From the NCBI RefSeq assembly GCF_001712755.1, contig NZ_MDKC01000006.1:1-64000 (forward strand): DNA of 64,000 bases, in the 5' to 3' direction. Numbering within the stretch: the first letter of the stretch is position 1; each line of letters begins with the position of its first letter. The DNA comes from Gottfriedia luciferensis (GTDB lineage Bacteria > Bacillota > Bacilli > Bacillales > Bacillaceae_G). Under the pieces are notes generated by a model. It was not told the DNA's origin. It made no database searches and saw nothing but the letters and a program-made list of their open reading frames with translations. Positions 43,468 to 53,810 of this stretch are shown here, in pieces. A program made the position numbers and the translations under genes.

Positions 43468-45411
43468 TTATGCACCTCTATATTCATTTTCGTTTTCTTT
43501 AATTGTTTCTACTGGAATATAGTGGCCCTTATCAATTTCAAAGGAACGAAGACCCATACAAACAAATATTGCTATTGCAGAGACAATTACAGGAATCCAC
43601 ATTGAAAAGACGAATGAGAATCCAAAAACAAATAGAATGCAGCCCATGATAAAAGGTGCGCCACTATTATTTGGCATATGAATTTTGTCATATTGCCCTT
43701 TAAAGATCGGAATTCCTAATTTCTTCGCATCCCAAAATGCTTCAATTGAATGTACTTCAGGCGTAATGGCGAAATTATAAGAAGGAACAGGACTATGAGT
43801 AGCCCATTCTAAAGTACGAGCATCCCATGGGTCTGAGTTAATATTTCTAGATGCATAACGAACACTATAATAAATGTTATACACTAGTAAGATAAAACCG
43901 CTCGCCAATCCGATTGCTCCGATAAAAGATAATAAATTCAATGGACCAAATCCTGTTGACTCTGAATAAGTATACATACGACGAGCTTGCCCATTTAATC
44001 CTGTAAAGAACATTGGGAAAAATGTTACGTTAAAGCTAATTGCGATAAACCAGAATGCCCATTTTCCAATTCGTTCATTTAACAAAAAACAAAACATTTT
44101 AGGCCACCAGTAAGTAAGTCCAGCAATCATAGCAAAAACGACACCAGGAATGATAGTGTAATGGAAATGGGCTACTAAAAACATCGTATTATGGTATTGA
44201 TAATCAGCAGCAGACATTCCTAGCATCACACCAGTAACCCCACCAATCGTAAAGATCGGAATGAAGCCTACAGAATATAACATAGGAACGGTAAAAACGA
44301 TTTTACCTCTCCAAAGTGTAAACAGCCAATTAAAGATTTTAATTCCAGTTGGAATGGCAATTGCCATTGTTGTAATAGAGAATATACTATTCGTTAATGC
44401 ACCTTGACCCATTGTAAAGAAGTGATGAGTCCAAACTAAGAATGATAGAAACGAGATAATTAACATGGAATAGACCATTGACTTGTATCCGTATAAGTTT
44501 CGACGTGCAAATGTGGAGATGATCTCACTATAGACACCAAAAGCAGGTAAAACTAGGATGTATACTTCTGGGTGTCCCCAAATCCAAAAAAGATTTGCCC
44601 AAAGCATGTCCATCCCACCATTTGTCGTTGTAAAGAAATTTGTACCGAATAGTCTGTCCATAGTACCCATCAAAAGTGCCACTGTTAAAACAGGAAATGC
44701 AAATATTACAATCACATTTGTAGTTAGAGCAGACCAAGTAAAAATCGGCATTTTAAAGAGTGTAATACCCGGTGCTCTCATTTTTAAAATCGTTGTGACA
44801 AAATTAATTCCAGAAAGTAAAGTACCAAGTCCAGCAATTTGCAGTGCAATCATATAGTAGTTTGTACCAACGGATTTACTTAGTTCATTACCAGCTAGTG
44901 GGAAATATGATGTCCATCCTGCATCTGGAGAGCCACCAATTACAAATGAGATATTTAATAACATCGCCCCCATAAAAAACAACCAAAAGCTTAGTGCATT
45001 TAAACGTGGGAATGCTACATCACGTGCACCAATTTGAAGCGGTACAACAAAGTTCATAAGAGCATAGATAAATGGCATTGCCATAAAAATAATCATGACA
45101 AGGCCATGAGTCGTAAATATTTCGTTATAATGCTGTGCATCTAATAGCGTATTTTCGGGAACGGCCGTCTGAGCCCGCATCAAAATGGCATCGACACCAC
45201 CACGGAAAAGCATTAGCAAAGCAGATAGTAGATACATTATCCCAATTCGTTTATGATCAACAGTTGTTAACCATTCTCTCCATAAATAACCCCATTTTTT
45301 GAAATAGGTTAAACCAGCTACAATAGCAATTACAGTTACCCCAATAGCGATCATCGATGCATAAATAGCAGGATTTGGATGTGGAATCGCAAATCGATTG
45401 AAAAATTCCAT
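43468..45411 (-). CDS. qoxB: Cytochrome aa3 quinol oxidase subunit I (catalytic)
   Basis: 647 residues with about 15 helices. The heme and CuB ligands are visible: WGHPEVYILVLPAFG (His and the crosslinked Tyr), VWTHHFFTMG (two His) and AHFHYTIIPG (heme His pair). It reduces O2 with electrons from menaquinol and pumps protons. The PFIYALMNFVVPLQIGARD region is also typical. It is the second gene of the operon. I see no missing key residue. Confidence 0.96.
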   Translation of the reverse strand: MEFFNRFAIPHPNPAIYASMIAIGVTVIAIVAGLTYFKKWGYLWREWLTTVDHKRIGIMYLLSALLMLFRGGVDAILMRAQTAVPENTLLDAQHYNEIFTTHGLVMIIFMAMPFIYALMNFVVPLQIGARDVAFPRLNALSFWLFFMGAMLLNISFVIGGSPDAGWTSYFPLAGNELSKSVGTNYYMIALQIAGLGTLLSGINFVTTILKMRAPGITLFKMPIFTWSALTTNVIVIFAFPVLTVALLMGTMDRLFGTNFFTTTNGGMDMLWANLFWIWGHPEVYILVLPAFGVYSEIISTFARRNLYGYKSMVYSMLIISFLSFLVWTHHFFTMGQGALTNSIFSITTMAIAIPTGIKIFNWLFTLWRGKIVFTVPMLYSVGFIPIFTIGGVTGVMLGMSAADYQYHNTMFLVAHFHYTIIPGVVFAMIAGLTYWWPKMFCFLLNERIGKWAFWFIAISFNVTFFPMFFTGLNGQARRMYTYSESTGFGPLNLLSFIGAIGLASGFILLVYNIYYSVRYASRNINSDPWDARTLEWATHSPVPSYNFAITPEVHSIEAFWDAKKLGIPIFKGQYDKIHMPNNSGAPFIMGCILFVFGFSFVFSMWIPVIVSAIAIFVCMGLRSFEIDKGHYIPVETIKENENEYRGA

Positions 45412-45460
45412 AATATATGAACTCCTTTAACTACATTTAAATTTGAAAATGACCGAAAGA

Positions 45461-46357
45461 TTAATGACTAGAGTGTTTTGAATGCATATCCATTTCAGAG
45501 TCCATTTCATTTTCACTAGAGTGATGTTTATGACCTCCTTCATTTGGAGGTAAGTACTCCAAATGAGTTCCAGTAAACGTTAATTCACTAAGGTGACCTG
45601 GTTTTAACAACAGTGTGAACTTTTCTTTCGTTAGAGGTGAAGCTGTTTTTTTAACATCTTTGACCCATTCATTAAATTTGTTTTCAGGCACCGCTTCGAC
45701 ATTAAACGTATTTTCAGCAAATCCTTTACCACTGAAATTTGCATTACGTCCCATATATTCACCTGGAACATCAGCAGCTAAGTATAAAGTATTGACCATG
45801 TCTGACATCGCGTATTTTTGTCCCCCCAATTGTGGAATCCAAAAACTTGTGATTGGCCCATCTGAATATAATTTAAATTCTAGTGGTCTATTTGTAGGAA
45901 TATATAAATAGTTTACGGTCTCAATATTTTCTTCAGGATAGCTGAAATGCCATTTCCAATCAGATGATGTAGCGTAAATTATTAAAGGTTTTTTATTTGC
46001 GTATCCAGTTGGGGCAGACTCTACCTTATTGTTGCTTTGTACCGAAACGATTGAAAGAAAAATAATGATCAATACTGGAATCCCGACACAAATTAATTCA
46101 ACCAATACACTACCTTTAATTTTAGGAGGTTCATAATCACTACTCTGTTTAGAGGAACGATATTTAAAAAGCATATAACCTAAAATAAGGAAAACGACCA
46201 AGACAATAAATGACATAATCCAAATGGATAACATAATATCTTTAGCTTGAGTTTGAGCTTGAGGTCCTTTAGGATCTAACACCTTTACTGGCTCGCAACC
46301 AGATAACAAAATGAGAATAGAAATAAAAATAGTTTGTAAGGTCCATTTATTCTTCAT
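45461..46357 (-). CDS. qoxA: Cytochrome aa3 quinol oxidase subunit II (lipoprotein)
   Basis: 298 residues. The lipobox LLSGC (Cys near 21) is followed by two membrane helices (about 45-68 and 86-108) and the outer cupredoxin-like domain, which lacks the CuA Cys ligands as expected for a quinol oxidase. The C-terminus is an unusual His/Met/Glu-rich tail (HKHHSSENEMDSEMDMHSKH) that could bind metal. The ATG at 46357 follows AAAAGGA; a TTG six codons upstream lies before that site. It is the first gene of the operon. The 430-base gap upstream is AT-rich with no clear operator. Confidence 0.92.
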   Translation of the reverse strand: MKNKWTLQTIFISILILLSGCEPVKVLDPKGPQAQTQAKDIMLSIWIMSFIVLVVFLILGYMLFKYRSSKQSSDYEPPKIKGSVLVELICVGIPVLIIIFLSIVSVQSNNKVESAPTGYANKKPLIIYATSSDWKWHFSYPEENIETVNYLYIPTNRPLEFKLYSDGPITSFWIPQLGGQKYAMSDMVNTLYLAADVPGEYMGRNANFSGKGFAENTFNVEAVPENKFNEWVKDVKKTASPLTKEKFTLLLKPGHLSELTFTGTHLEYLPPNEGGHKHHSSENEMDSEMDMHSKHSSH

Positions 46358-46787
46358 GAACAAAATCCTTTTCAATTTTTATTTTCATAACGTCATTATT
46401 GAGTTAATTTGATTCACAATTGGTTAAAATATAGAGCCATAAATATTGAAAGTCAACGAAATTACAATTTCTGTCAATAAATGTTCACAATAAAAAAAAA
46501 GTGAATTTAATAGTATTTGAAGTGATTTTTGATTTCATAAATCAGGATCATCAGTTGATAATTCTGGTTTTCCTCAGAATGTCTAATTAACTAATTTTTA
46601 AAGAAATTTTGTTTTTTTGTGAAGTGGATGGGGAAACTATAGGATAATTGGATGAGTAGGAAAGTAGAGAATTAATCTATAATAGTTAAATTATTTTATT
46701 ATTATTAATTCGTTAAAATAGATAACATAGGTGTTTAAAAAATAAGAATTAAAGATAAATTTTTGTAAATTGCGAGGAATATTGTCA
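46358..46787. other. Divergent intergenic region, qoxA / MocR
   Basis: 430 bases separating the divergent qox operon and second MocR gene. It is very AT-rich. I see no coding frame, no perfect palindrome comparable to that before the first MocR, and no unambiguous promoter. Confidence 0.4.
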
Positions 46788-48218
46788 ATGGAATGGAAAC
46801 CTGATCGTGAAGCGAAAAAAGCTATCTATAAACAACTTGCGGAATACATAGAAGAAGGAATCGTTAACGGTACTTTTCCACTTGATAAACACCTTCCTTC
46901 CGAAAGGCATTTAGCAAAAGAATTTAACATTAATCGAAGCACAGTAGTTGCTGCTTATGATGAGTTGGAATCAAATGGGCTTATTGAAAGAAATAGAGGA
47001 AGCGGAACAACAATTAGTAAAGATATTTGGGGGATTACTAAGAAGCGAATACCAAGTTGGAACAGATATGTTGAGGCTGGCTCTTTTCAACCAAACTTGC
47101 CTGTAACTCAAAGAATTCGTCAAAAGACAGCAGAAGATAAGCTAATTAATTTAGCAAGTGGAGAATTGTCAGAAGATCTTTTTCCAATAAAATCATTAAG
47201 AGAAATTACTTCAACTAGATCATTTATTGGAAGTCTTGGATATGATCATCCTCAAGGTTATAAAATATTAAGAGAAACGATCGCAAAGCATGTTAAACAA
47301 TATAGAAAAATTGAAACGGAATCTTCTTCAATTTTAATCACATCTGGTGCTCAACAAGCTTTATATTTAGTTGTTCAATGTTTGCTAAACCCTGGAGATT
47401 CAGTAGCTATTGAAGACCCTTCCTATGCATACAATCTACCGATTTTTAAATCAGCGGGGGTTAAGACCTATTTATTACCGGTTGATGATAATGGAGTTAA
47501 TCCAGCCGACATAATCGAATTACATAAAAAACATCGAATCAGAATGATATTCTTAAATCCAACCTATCAAAATCCAACCGGTACCAATCTTAGTCTTGAA
47601 CGTCGTAAGACCATATTAGATATATCTTCAGAACTTGGAATTCCTGTCATTGAAGATGATCCGTATAGTTTAACGTCTTTTAAAGGAGAAACGATCTCTA
47701 CATTAAAATCACTAGATGAAAATGGAAATGTATTATATATAAGTTCATTGTCAAAGATTGTAGCTTCTGGTTTAAGAATTGGTTGGATTATTGGTCCAAA
47801 GCCTGTAATTGAGAGATTATCTGATGCTAAACAACAAATAGATTTTGGTCACTCTGGATTTACACAGTGGATTGCAAATGACTTTTTAGAAGCTAAAGAT
47901 TTTCATTTGCATATTAAAAATTTAGTGAAGCAACTAGAAAAAAGAAGAAATCAAATTGTCAAAAGTCTTCAATTTTATTTAATGGATCAGGTAGAATTTA
48001 CTCAGCCTCAAGGAGGAATCCATATTTGGTGCAAATTAAAAAAAGAAGTTAATGAAGTACAATTACTAGAAGAATCAATTAAAAGAGGGGTAATCTTTGC
48101 ACCGGGTTCAACAATGGGGTCTAAAAAAGGTTTTGTTCGTTTTACCTTTGCAAGAGAAGACGAAGAGTCAATAGATGAAGGGATAAAAAGATTTTCTAAA
48201 GCACTAAAATCTATGTGA
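46788..48218 (+). CDS. MocR-family regulator 2 (GntR winged helix plus aminotransferase-like domain)
   Basis: 476 residues. The N-terminal winged helix (about 12-80; AIYKQLAEYIEEGIVNG, LPSERHLAKEF, RGSGTTIS) is followed by an aminotransferase-like domain (about 120-470). PLP-lysine region: SSLSKIVASGLRIGW; aspartate region: VIEDDPYS. It is only distantly similar to the MocR at 4781. The start ATG is preceded by GAGGAA; a TTG six codons upstream has no site. It is monocistronic with a good terminator. Its target and effector are unknown; the divergent qox operon is the nearest candidate by position only. Confidence 0.87.
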   Translation: MEWKPDREAKKAIYKQLAEYIEEGIVNGTFPLDKHLPSERHLAKEFNINRSTVVAAYDELESNGLIERNRGSGTTISKDIWGITKKRIPSWNRYVEAGSFQPNLPVTQRIRQKTAEDKLINLASGELSEDLFPIKSLREITSTRSFIGSLGYDHPQGYKILRETIAKHVKQYRKIETESSSILITSGAQQALYLVVQCLLNPGDSVAIEDPSYAYNLPIFKSAGVKTYLLPVDDNGVNPADIIELHKKHRIRMIFLNPTYQNPTGTNLSLERRKTILDISSELGIPVIEDDPYSLTSFKGETISTLKSLDENGNVLYISSLSKIVASGLRIGWIIGPKPVIERLSDAKQQIDFGHSGFTQWIANDFLEAKDFHLHIKNLVKQLEKRRNQIVKSLQFYLMDQVEFTQPQGGIHIWCKLKKEVNEVQLLEESIKRGVIFAPGSTMGSKKGFVRFTFAREDEESIDEGIKRFSKALKSM

Positions 48219-48221
48219 ACT

Positions 48222-48256
48222 AGGAATCATGTACTAATCATGATTCCTTTTTTATT
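48222..48256 (+). terminator. Terminator of MocR 2
   Basis: AGGAATCATG / CATGATTCCT perfect stem with a 7-base loop and T tail. Confidence 0.88.
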
Positions 48257-48515
48257 CATTTTTTAAGTGGATGGGGTAAAAAGTACCACAATGGATGGTT
48301 TAAATTTTTACAGATTTTTTATAATGAATAGGTGGAAAACAATCCACGAATTCATAACGGTATAAGATCTATTATCGAGTGAATTGATTCACAATTATCT
48401 TTCACTTTCTAACATACTAAAAAAATGAAGTCGATATAAAGTTTCAAAATTTGTCAGATTCAATTAGAATCAGCACAGAGTTAAACACAAATTAATTGAT
48501 AAGGTGGAGTAATAC

Positions 48516-49187
48516 ATGAAATATACAAATATTATTGATCGCACATTATTATCGCCAGAGACTGATGATGTAGCCATTATAAAGTTATGTAATGAAGCGA
48601 TGGAATTCGGATTCGCTTCGGTAGTTGTAAATCCAGCTTGGGTAAAATTAGCCTCAAAACTCGTGAGACAATCTGATGTTAACGTATGTACTGTTATCGG
48701 ATTTCCACTAGGTGCTAATACAATCGAAACCAAAGTATTTGAAACTAAAAATGCTATTGAAAATGGGGCTACAGAAGTAGATATGGTCATAAATATAGGT
48801 GCATTAAAAAGTGAAAATTATGATCTAGTCGAAAAAGACATTAATGCAGTGGTGGAAGTTGCAAGTGGAAAAGCTTTAGTCAAAGTTATTATAGAAGCAT
48901 GTCTTTTAACAGATAAAGAAATACAATTAGCATGTGAATTATCTGTAAAAGCAGGGGCTGACTATGTAAAAACATCGACTGGCTTTTCTTTACATGGAGC
49001 AACCCTTAAAGATGTTGCCTTAATGAGAGAAACCGTTGGAGAATCGGTTGGAGTAAAAGCGTCTGGTGGTGTTCGCAGTATAGAGGATATAAAAGCAATG
49101 GTTGAAGCAGGGGCAACCAGAATCGGTACAAGCTCAGCTGTTCAAATTTTTACTGAAAATACTACTCTTAATTCAATTAAATATTAA
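48516..49187 (+). CDS. deoC: Deoxyribose-phosphate aldolase
   Basis: 223 residues, normal length. It cleaves 2-deoxyribose 5-phosphate to glyceraldehyde 3-phosphate and acetaldehyde in nucleoside catabolism. The Schiff-base lysine is K152 in DYVKTSTGF. The second conserved lysine is in [10 protein letters not shown] and the aspartate in [11 protein letters not shown]. The usual opening DHTLL is DRTLL here. The ATG follows GGTGGAG. The gene stands alone, with no deoR, pdp or nupC neighbour. Confidence 0.93.
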   Translation: MKYTNIIDRTLLSPETDDVAIIKLCNEAMEFGFASVVVNPAWVKLASKLVRQSDVNVCTVIGFPLGANTIETKVFETKNAIENGATEVDMVINIGALKSENYDLVEKDINAVVEVASGKALVKVIIEACLLTDKEIQLACELSVKAGADYVKTSTGFSLHGATLKDVALMRETVGESVGVKASGGVRSIEDIKAMVEAGATRIGTSSAVQIFTENTTLNSIKY

Positions 49188-49509
49188 ATTATACTATTAA
49201 AAAATAATTTAATGTAACTAACCATGTATCGATCGCCGATTATAAGTTGTATATGTTATATGGGTGAAGAGTAGTATTAGTCTTTTAAAATAACGAGATG
49301 AAACTAAAAACAGGAAGAGTATAAAAAATTCCCGAGGAACCATCTAATAAAGTATTTTATCAATTCTTTAAAGACTGTCAATTTGACAGTCTCTTTTCAA
49401 CTATTCGTTAAATCATAGAATCCTATGATTTTTAAATTGATTGGTTAAGTGGAGCAAAAAGAGTAATTAAAACTGGTTATAAAGAAAACAAGGTTGGTGA
49501 GATCCATAG
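49188..49509. other. Intergenic region after deoC
   Basis: 322 bases. It holds the hairpin terminator at 49371-49397 and the leader of the broken response regulator. No other coding or regulatory feature is supported. Confidence 0.5.
49371..49399 (+). terminator. Terminator downstream of deoC
   Basis: AGACTGTCAA / TTGACAGTCT stem with a tight loop followed by CTTTT. It is 184 bases after the deoC stop. Confidence 0.65.
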
Positions 49510-50151
49510 ATGAAAATTTTGATAGTAGAAGATGATAAAATAATCGCCGCAGGACTCGAGTACTCGCTTCAGAACGATCAATTTTCGACCATTCTTTGCT
49601 ATGATGCATCATCTGCAAAAAAGATTCTGCAAGAACAAATGGCCCAAATTGATTTATGTTTATTTGATTTATCACTACCTGATGGAAGTGGTTATGATTT
49701 GTGCTGGCTAGTTAAAGCTCAAAAAGATATCCCTGTCATTTTTTTAACAGCGATTGACGATGAGGTGAATGTGGTAATGGGACTTGATATGGGGGCAGAT
49801 GATTATATTACAAAGCCCTTGCGTATACGTGAACTCATTTCCAGGATTTAGACTGTTCTAAGACGCTATCAAAAGCAGGCATTAAAAGTAAATATAGAAA
49901 TCAAAAACATTTTGATTAATACTCTTGAGGGAAAAGTGTATAAAAACGGAGAAGAAATTCTATTAACAGCCATGGAGTACCGTCTATTTCTTATTTTTGC
50001 TAATCACATCGGACAGGTTCTATCTAGAAATCAGCTTTTAAAGCAGATGTGGGATGTAGCTGGGGACTTTGTCAATGATAATACTTTAACAGTGTATATT
50101 AAGCGATTGAGGGAAAAAGTGGAGGATACACCGCAAAATCCTGAACGTTGA
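49510..50151 (+). pseudogene. OmpR-type response regulator broken by an amber codon and 3' deletion
   Basis: The receiver domain (MKILIVEDDKIIAAGLEYSL; acceptor Asp in LCLFDLSLPDGSGY; conserved Thr/Lys in FLTAIDD and DYITKPLRIREL) ends at a TAG at 49849-49851. The same frame then continues TVLRRYQKQ and through the DNA-binding domain (MEYRLFLIFANHIGQVLSRNQLL, VYIKRLREKVEDTPQNPER). It stops at 50149-50151, just short of the usual GVGYRW wing end. It once headed a VanR/BceR-like cassette. The missing C-terminal tip coincides with the junction to the permease fragment. Confidence 0.85.
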
Positions 50152-50968
50152 GAAAATAAATGGTATTGTGATTGACAGGTGCATCAGTAAGAATCCAAAA
50201 TCACATAAGATTACTGAAATGAAGACTATTTATAAAAAGCCAGGTCAAAGATTAAATCTAGTCTATACAGATTCTGATTCAGGCAAAGAAACTGCATTAA
50301 CCAATGTGACCATTGCGAATTTGACTGATCAGTTTCCAATAGGTGTATCGTCGGTAGGACTAGGAGGATTAAATTTAATTGTCTCTGAACCTGTAATGAA
50401 TAAACTTATTTCGCTTAATCCCAATGGTGAAGTCAACTTATATTATTACTTAAAAAGCAAGGACCCAATGAAAACGCAGCAGGATATTGAGAATATGAAA
50501 TCCAGTAAAATGCAGGTTAATAATCGATTTCAAACCAAACAACAGCAAGAACAGCTGCTCATGCTGTTGACGATTTTTACGTATGGATTTATTACACTCA
50601 TTACCCTGATTTCCGTTGCCAATATTTTTAATACAATCTCTACATCTGTCTCACTACGAAAACGGGAATTTGCCATGCTGAAGTCTGTGGGTATGACACC
50701 AAAAGGCTTTAATAAAATGATTCATTACGAAAGCATCTTTTATGGGATCAAGTCCTTGCTTATTGGTCTTCCTATTAGCATTGTTATCATGTATTTGATT
50801 CATCTTGCTATGATGAATACCTTTAGTTATAATTTTACACTCCCATGGATGTATATCTTCTATTGCTTTACTACTGTGTTTATCATTGTAAGTTCTACAA
50901 TGCTATTCTCTAGTGCAAAGATAAAGAAAGAAAATATTATTGATGCATTAAAGCAGGAAAGTATATAG
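50147..50968 (+). pseudogene. C-terminal fragment of an FtsX-like ABC transporter permease
   Basis: The open frame from the deletion junction matches the end of large Bacillus ABC permeases of the peptide-resistance/VexP-type group. A globular region (KITEMKTIYKKPGQRLNLVYTD) is followed by a FtsX domain with at least three helices (LLTIFTYGFITLITLISVANI, SLRKREFAMLKSVGMTPKGF, HYESIFYGIKSLLIGLPI) and the family end KKENIIDALKQESI. The N-terminal several hundred residues are missing. No ABC ATPase or histidine kinase remains. It cannot form a transporter alone. Confidence 0.8.
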
Positions 50969-50976
50969 CATTATAT

Positions 50977-51348
50977 ATGGAGTATCTTTTTAATAATCGA
51001 GAATCCGTTTATTTGCAAGTTGTAATGTATTTTAAGCAACAAATTGCGAATAATCTATTAGAAGCCGGACAAGAAATACCATCTAGGCGAGTACTAGCTG
51101 CCCAATTTAATATTAATCCTAAAACGGTACAGAAAGCGTACAAAGAATTGGAGCAGCAGGGATTGATCACAACGGAAAAGAATTCCCCTAGTAAAATTAC
51201 TACGGATATAAATTTTATAAATGGTATTAGATATGAATTAATTATGGAATTAGTAAATGAATTAATAGATTCCATTAAGATTATAAATGTACCTTTAGAT
51301 GATTTACTTGAAACAGTTAAGCAAAATTACGAAGAGAAACAATATTAA
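50977..51348 (+). CDS. Short GntR regulator, YtrA/YhcF type
   Basis: 123 residues. A GntR winged helix (about 8-75; VYLQVVMYFKQQIANNLLEAG, IPSRRVLAAQFNINPKTVQKAY) is followed by a short helical dimer domain, the layout of the YtrA subfamily that normally represses a following ABC transporter operon. No ATPase or permease gene follows here; the only transporter piece is the truncated permease just upstream. It is probably an orphan left by deletion. The start ATG lies nine bases after the permease stop, with a weak ribosome site. Confidence 0.8.
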   Translation: MEYLFNNRESVYLQVVMYFKQQIANNLLEAGQEIPSRRVLAAQFNINPKTVQKAYKELEQQGLITTEKNSPSKITTDINFINGIRYELIMELVNELIDSIKIINVPLDDLLETVKQNYEEKQY

Positions 51349-51530
51349 TAGAAAAATTTATCTTCTGTTGTGAAAGATTGTAACTACTCTATAGTGCGAT
51401 TGAAGGTTTATGGAGGCCCTGCAAATATAGATGGTTCTAAGATTTAAACTTCAAATAATTTGCAAGTAATTTAAAAATATCTTAGAGCAAATTTCCAGGA
51501 AGATTCAAACCAAATTAAGGAGACATAAAA

Positions 51531-52508
51531 ATGAGAGCAGTCGTAGTAAATCAACCCGGAGGTCCAGAACAATTACAATTTCAGGATTTTCCTTTACCAA
51601 AGCTACAAATAGGAGATCTATTAGTAAAAGTAAAGGCATCTGCGATAAATAGATCAGATATTATTGCTAGGGAAGGTCAGTCTAATTACCTGGCCACACC
51701 TATTCTAGGAATTGAAGTATCCGGAGAGGTTGTTGAAGTAGCTTCTGGGACAAATATCGAAGTTGGAACCCGAGTAATGGGGTTGGTTAACGGTGGTGGA
51801 TATGCTGAATATGTTGTAATGCCAGCCGATAGAGCAATGAAGATTCCAGAAAATCTTTCTTTTGAAGAAGCTGCAGCCATTCCAGAGGTATTCTTAACAG
51901 CTTATCAAACTCTGTTTTGGTTAGGTGAATTGACTGATCAAGATACTGTATTGATCCATGCAGGAGGAAGTGGTGTAGGTACTGCAGCAATACAATTAGC
52001 AAAACAAATGACTCAAGCAAAAGTCATTACCACAGCTGGTTCACAAGATAAATTAGATTTTTGCCGTTCATTAGGAGCAGATGTTTGCATCAATTATAAA
52101 GAACAATCATTTGAAGAAGAAGCATTAATAGCTACAAATAACCAAGGTGTAGATTTGATTCTAGATTTTATTGGGGCATCCTATTGGGAGAGAAATCTAA
52201 AGAGTTTAAAAACCGATGGGCGTTGGATCATGATAGGTATTTTAGGTGGGTCTGAAGTTAACAAAGTGAATTTAATGGAACTTCTTCAAAAGAGAGTTCA
52301 ATTAAAAGCTACGCTATTAACTCCTAGAAGCGATGAGTATAAAAAAGAATTAACAAAAGAATTTGTTCAAAACGCAATGCCGTTATTCATTCAAAACAAA
52401 ATAAAAGCTATTGTTGACCAAGTATTCCAATTTGAAGATATACAAAATGCTCATAAACATATGGAAGCAAATAAGAACTTAGGTAAAATCATTTTACGTG
52501 TAAACTAA
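51531..52508 (+). CDS. Zinc-independent MDR-family quinone/NADPH oxidoreductase
   Basis: 325 residues. The N-terminal GroES-like domain (MRAVVVNQPGGPEQLQF; SAINRSDIIAREG) is followed by a Rossmann domain with IHAGGSGVGTAAIQLAK (about 140-157), typical of quinone oxidoreductase/PIG3-like proteins. It lacks the zinc-ligand cysteines of alcohol dehydrogenases. It reduces quinones or enones with NADPH; the exact substrate is unknown. The ATG follows AAGGAGA. It is monocistronic with a perfect terminator. Confidence 0.87.
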   Translation: MRAVVVNQPGGPEQLQFQDFPLPKLQIGDLLVKVKASAINRSDIIAREGQSNYLATPILGIEVSGEVVEVASGTNIEVGTRVMGLVNGGGYAEYVVMPADRAMKIPENLSFEEAAAIPEVFLTAYQTLFWLGELTDQDTVLIHAGGSGVGTAAIQLAKQMTQAKVITTAGSQDKLDFCRSLGADVCINYKEQSFEEEALIATNNQGVDLILDFIGASYWERNLKSLKTDGRWIMIGILGGSEVNKVNLMELLQKRVQLKATLLTPRSDEYKKELTKEFVQNAMPLFIQNKIKAIVDQVFQFEDIQNAHKHMEANKNLGKIILRVN

Positions 52509-52541
52509 TAGATGACAAATGTACCTAAATACCAAGATATG

Positions 52542-52573
52542 ATATGGACCAGATTTCTGGTCCATATTTTTGT
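52542..52573 (+). terminator. Terminator of the MDR oxidoreductase gene
   Basis: ATATGGACCAG / CTGGTCCATAT perfect stem with loop ATTT and a T tail. Confidence 0.9.
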
Positions 52574-52960
52574 TTAGCATACATGGAAATTGATGACTGT
52601 AGAGAAGAATTAAATCGATGGACACTTTCTAGTACCGGAAGTTCCTATTATTTAAGGATAATGATAGTTAAATGAAGTTGGCAGCTTGCTCGAATATGGG
52701 GGTTGACTTTTTGTGCTTCCTTTTACAACTAGAATAGTGAGTTTTTCTTTACAATTCTGATTAGTATGTTACTTCGTTAATAGGGAAATCTAACTAATAT
52801 TTATAGGATTGTAAAATTGACGCTTGTTAAGCAAGAAGTAAAGACGAAGTAATTAAAACGAATGTAGCAAAAATAAGGGAGATTAGCGACTGGAGGCGAA
52901 TTGAAATTTAAGAGTTCAAGTATAGTAATAAAACTTCAAAATGGAAGGGTATCAAAATAC
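52574..52960. other. Leader of the pst operon
   Basis: 387 bases before the preferred pstB start. It includes a TTG (52901) with GGAGG five bases ahead that would extend PstB by 20 residues. No clear tandem TTAACA-type Pho box is visible, and no separate coding frame is supported. Confidence 0.4.
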
Positions 52961-53785
52961 ATGACTAATACAATGATTAAAGAAAAAAATGATCTAAAAA
53001 AAAACAATGAAGAACAGTCTAATTTTAAAACACCTATTGTTTATGATACACAGAATTTATCTCTTTGGTATGGTCAAGATAAAGCGTTAAAAGATATCAA
53101 TTTAAGTATTTATGAAAATGAAGTGACAGCAATAATTGGACCTAGTGGTTGTGGTAAATCCACCTATTTAAAAACTTTAAATAGAATGGTTGAATTAGTA
53201 CCAACCGTTAGAACTGAGGGTAGTATTTTATATCGTGATCAAAATATTTTTGATAAAAATTATCCCGTTGAAGAATTACGAACCCATGTTGGTATGGTAT
53301 TTCAAAAACCAAACGTCTTTCCTAAATCGATTTGGGAAAATGTAGCTTATGGACCAAAAATTCAAGGTATTAAAGATAAAAAAGAGTTAAATCAAATAGT
53401 TGAAAAAAGTTTAAAGGGTGCTGCGATTTGGGAAGAGGTGAAGGATCGTATCCATGAAAATGCTTTTGGTCTTTCAGGAGGTCAGCAACAACGATTATGT
53501 ATAGCGCGATGTTTAGCAATTGAACCAGATGTTATTTTAATGGATGAGCCCACATCTGCATTAGATCCTATATCTACATTAAAAGTAGAAGAGCTTATAC
53601 ATAATCTGAAAAAGGAATTCAGTATTATTATCGTTACTCACAATATGCAACAAGCTGCTCGTGTATCTGATCGAACTGCTTTTTTCTTAAGTGGTGAAGT
53701 AGTTGAATACTCTGATACGAATAAATTATTTTCTACACCAAAAGATAAACGTACAGAGGATTATATCACTGGACGTTTCGGTTAA
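52961..53785 (+). CDS. pstB: Phosphate ABC transporter ATP-binding protein
   Basis: 274 residues from this ATG, the usual PstB length. It has Walker [10 protein letters not shown], the Q-loop [10 protein letters not shown], the signature LSGGQQQR, Walker B VILMDEP and the switch VTHNMQQ. It drives phosphate import through PstA and PstC with PstS. An upstream in-frame TTG at 52901 has a better ribosome site and cannot be excluded. It is the first gene in the unusual order pstB-phoU-pstS-pstC-pstA. PhoU follows after 25 bases. Confidence 0.93.
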   Translation: MTNTMIKEKNDLKKNNEEQSNFKTPIVYDTQNLSLWYGQDKALKDINLSIYENEVTAIIGPSGCGKSTYLKTLNRMVELVPTVRTEGSILYRDQNIFDKNYPVEELRTHVGMVFQKPNVFPKSIWENVAYGPKIQGIKDKKELNQIVEKSLKGAAIWEEVKDRIHENAFGLSGGQQQRLCIARCLAIEPDVILMDEPTSALDPISTLKVEELIHNLKKEFSIIIVTHNMQQAARVSDRTAFFLSGEVVEYSDTNKLFSTPKDKRTEDYITGRFG

Positions 53786-53810
53786 TAGAAGGATTAGGAG
53801 GTGATCATTT

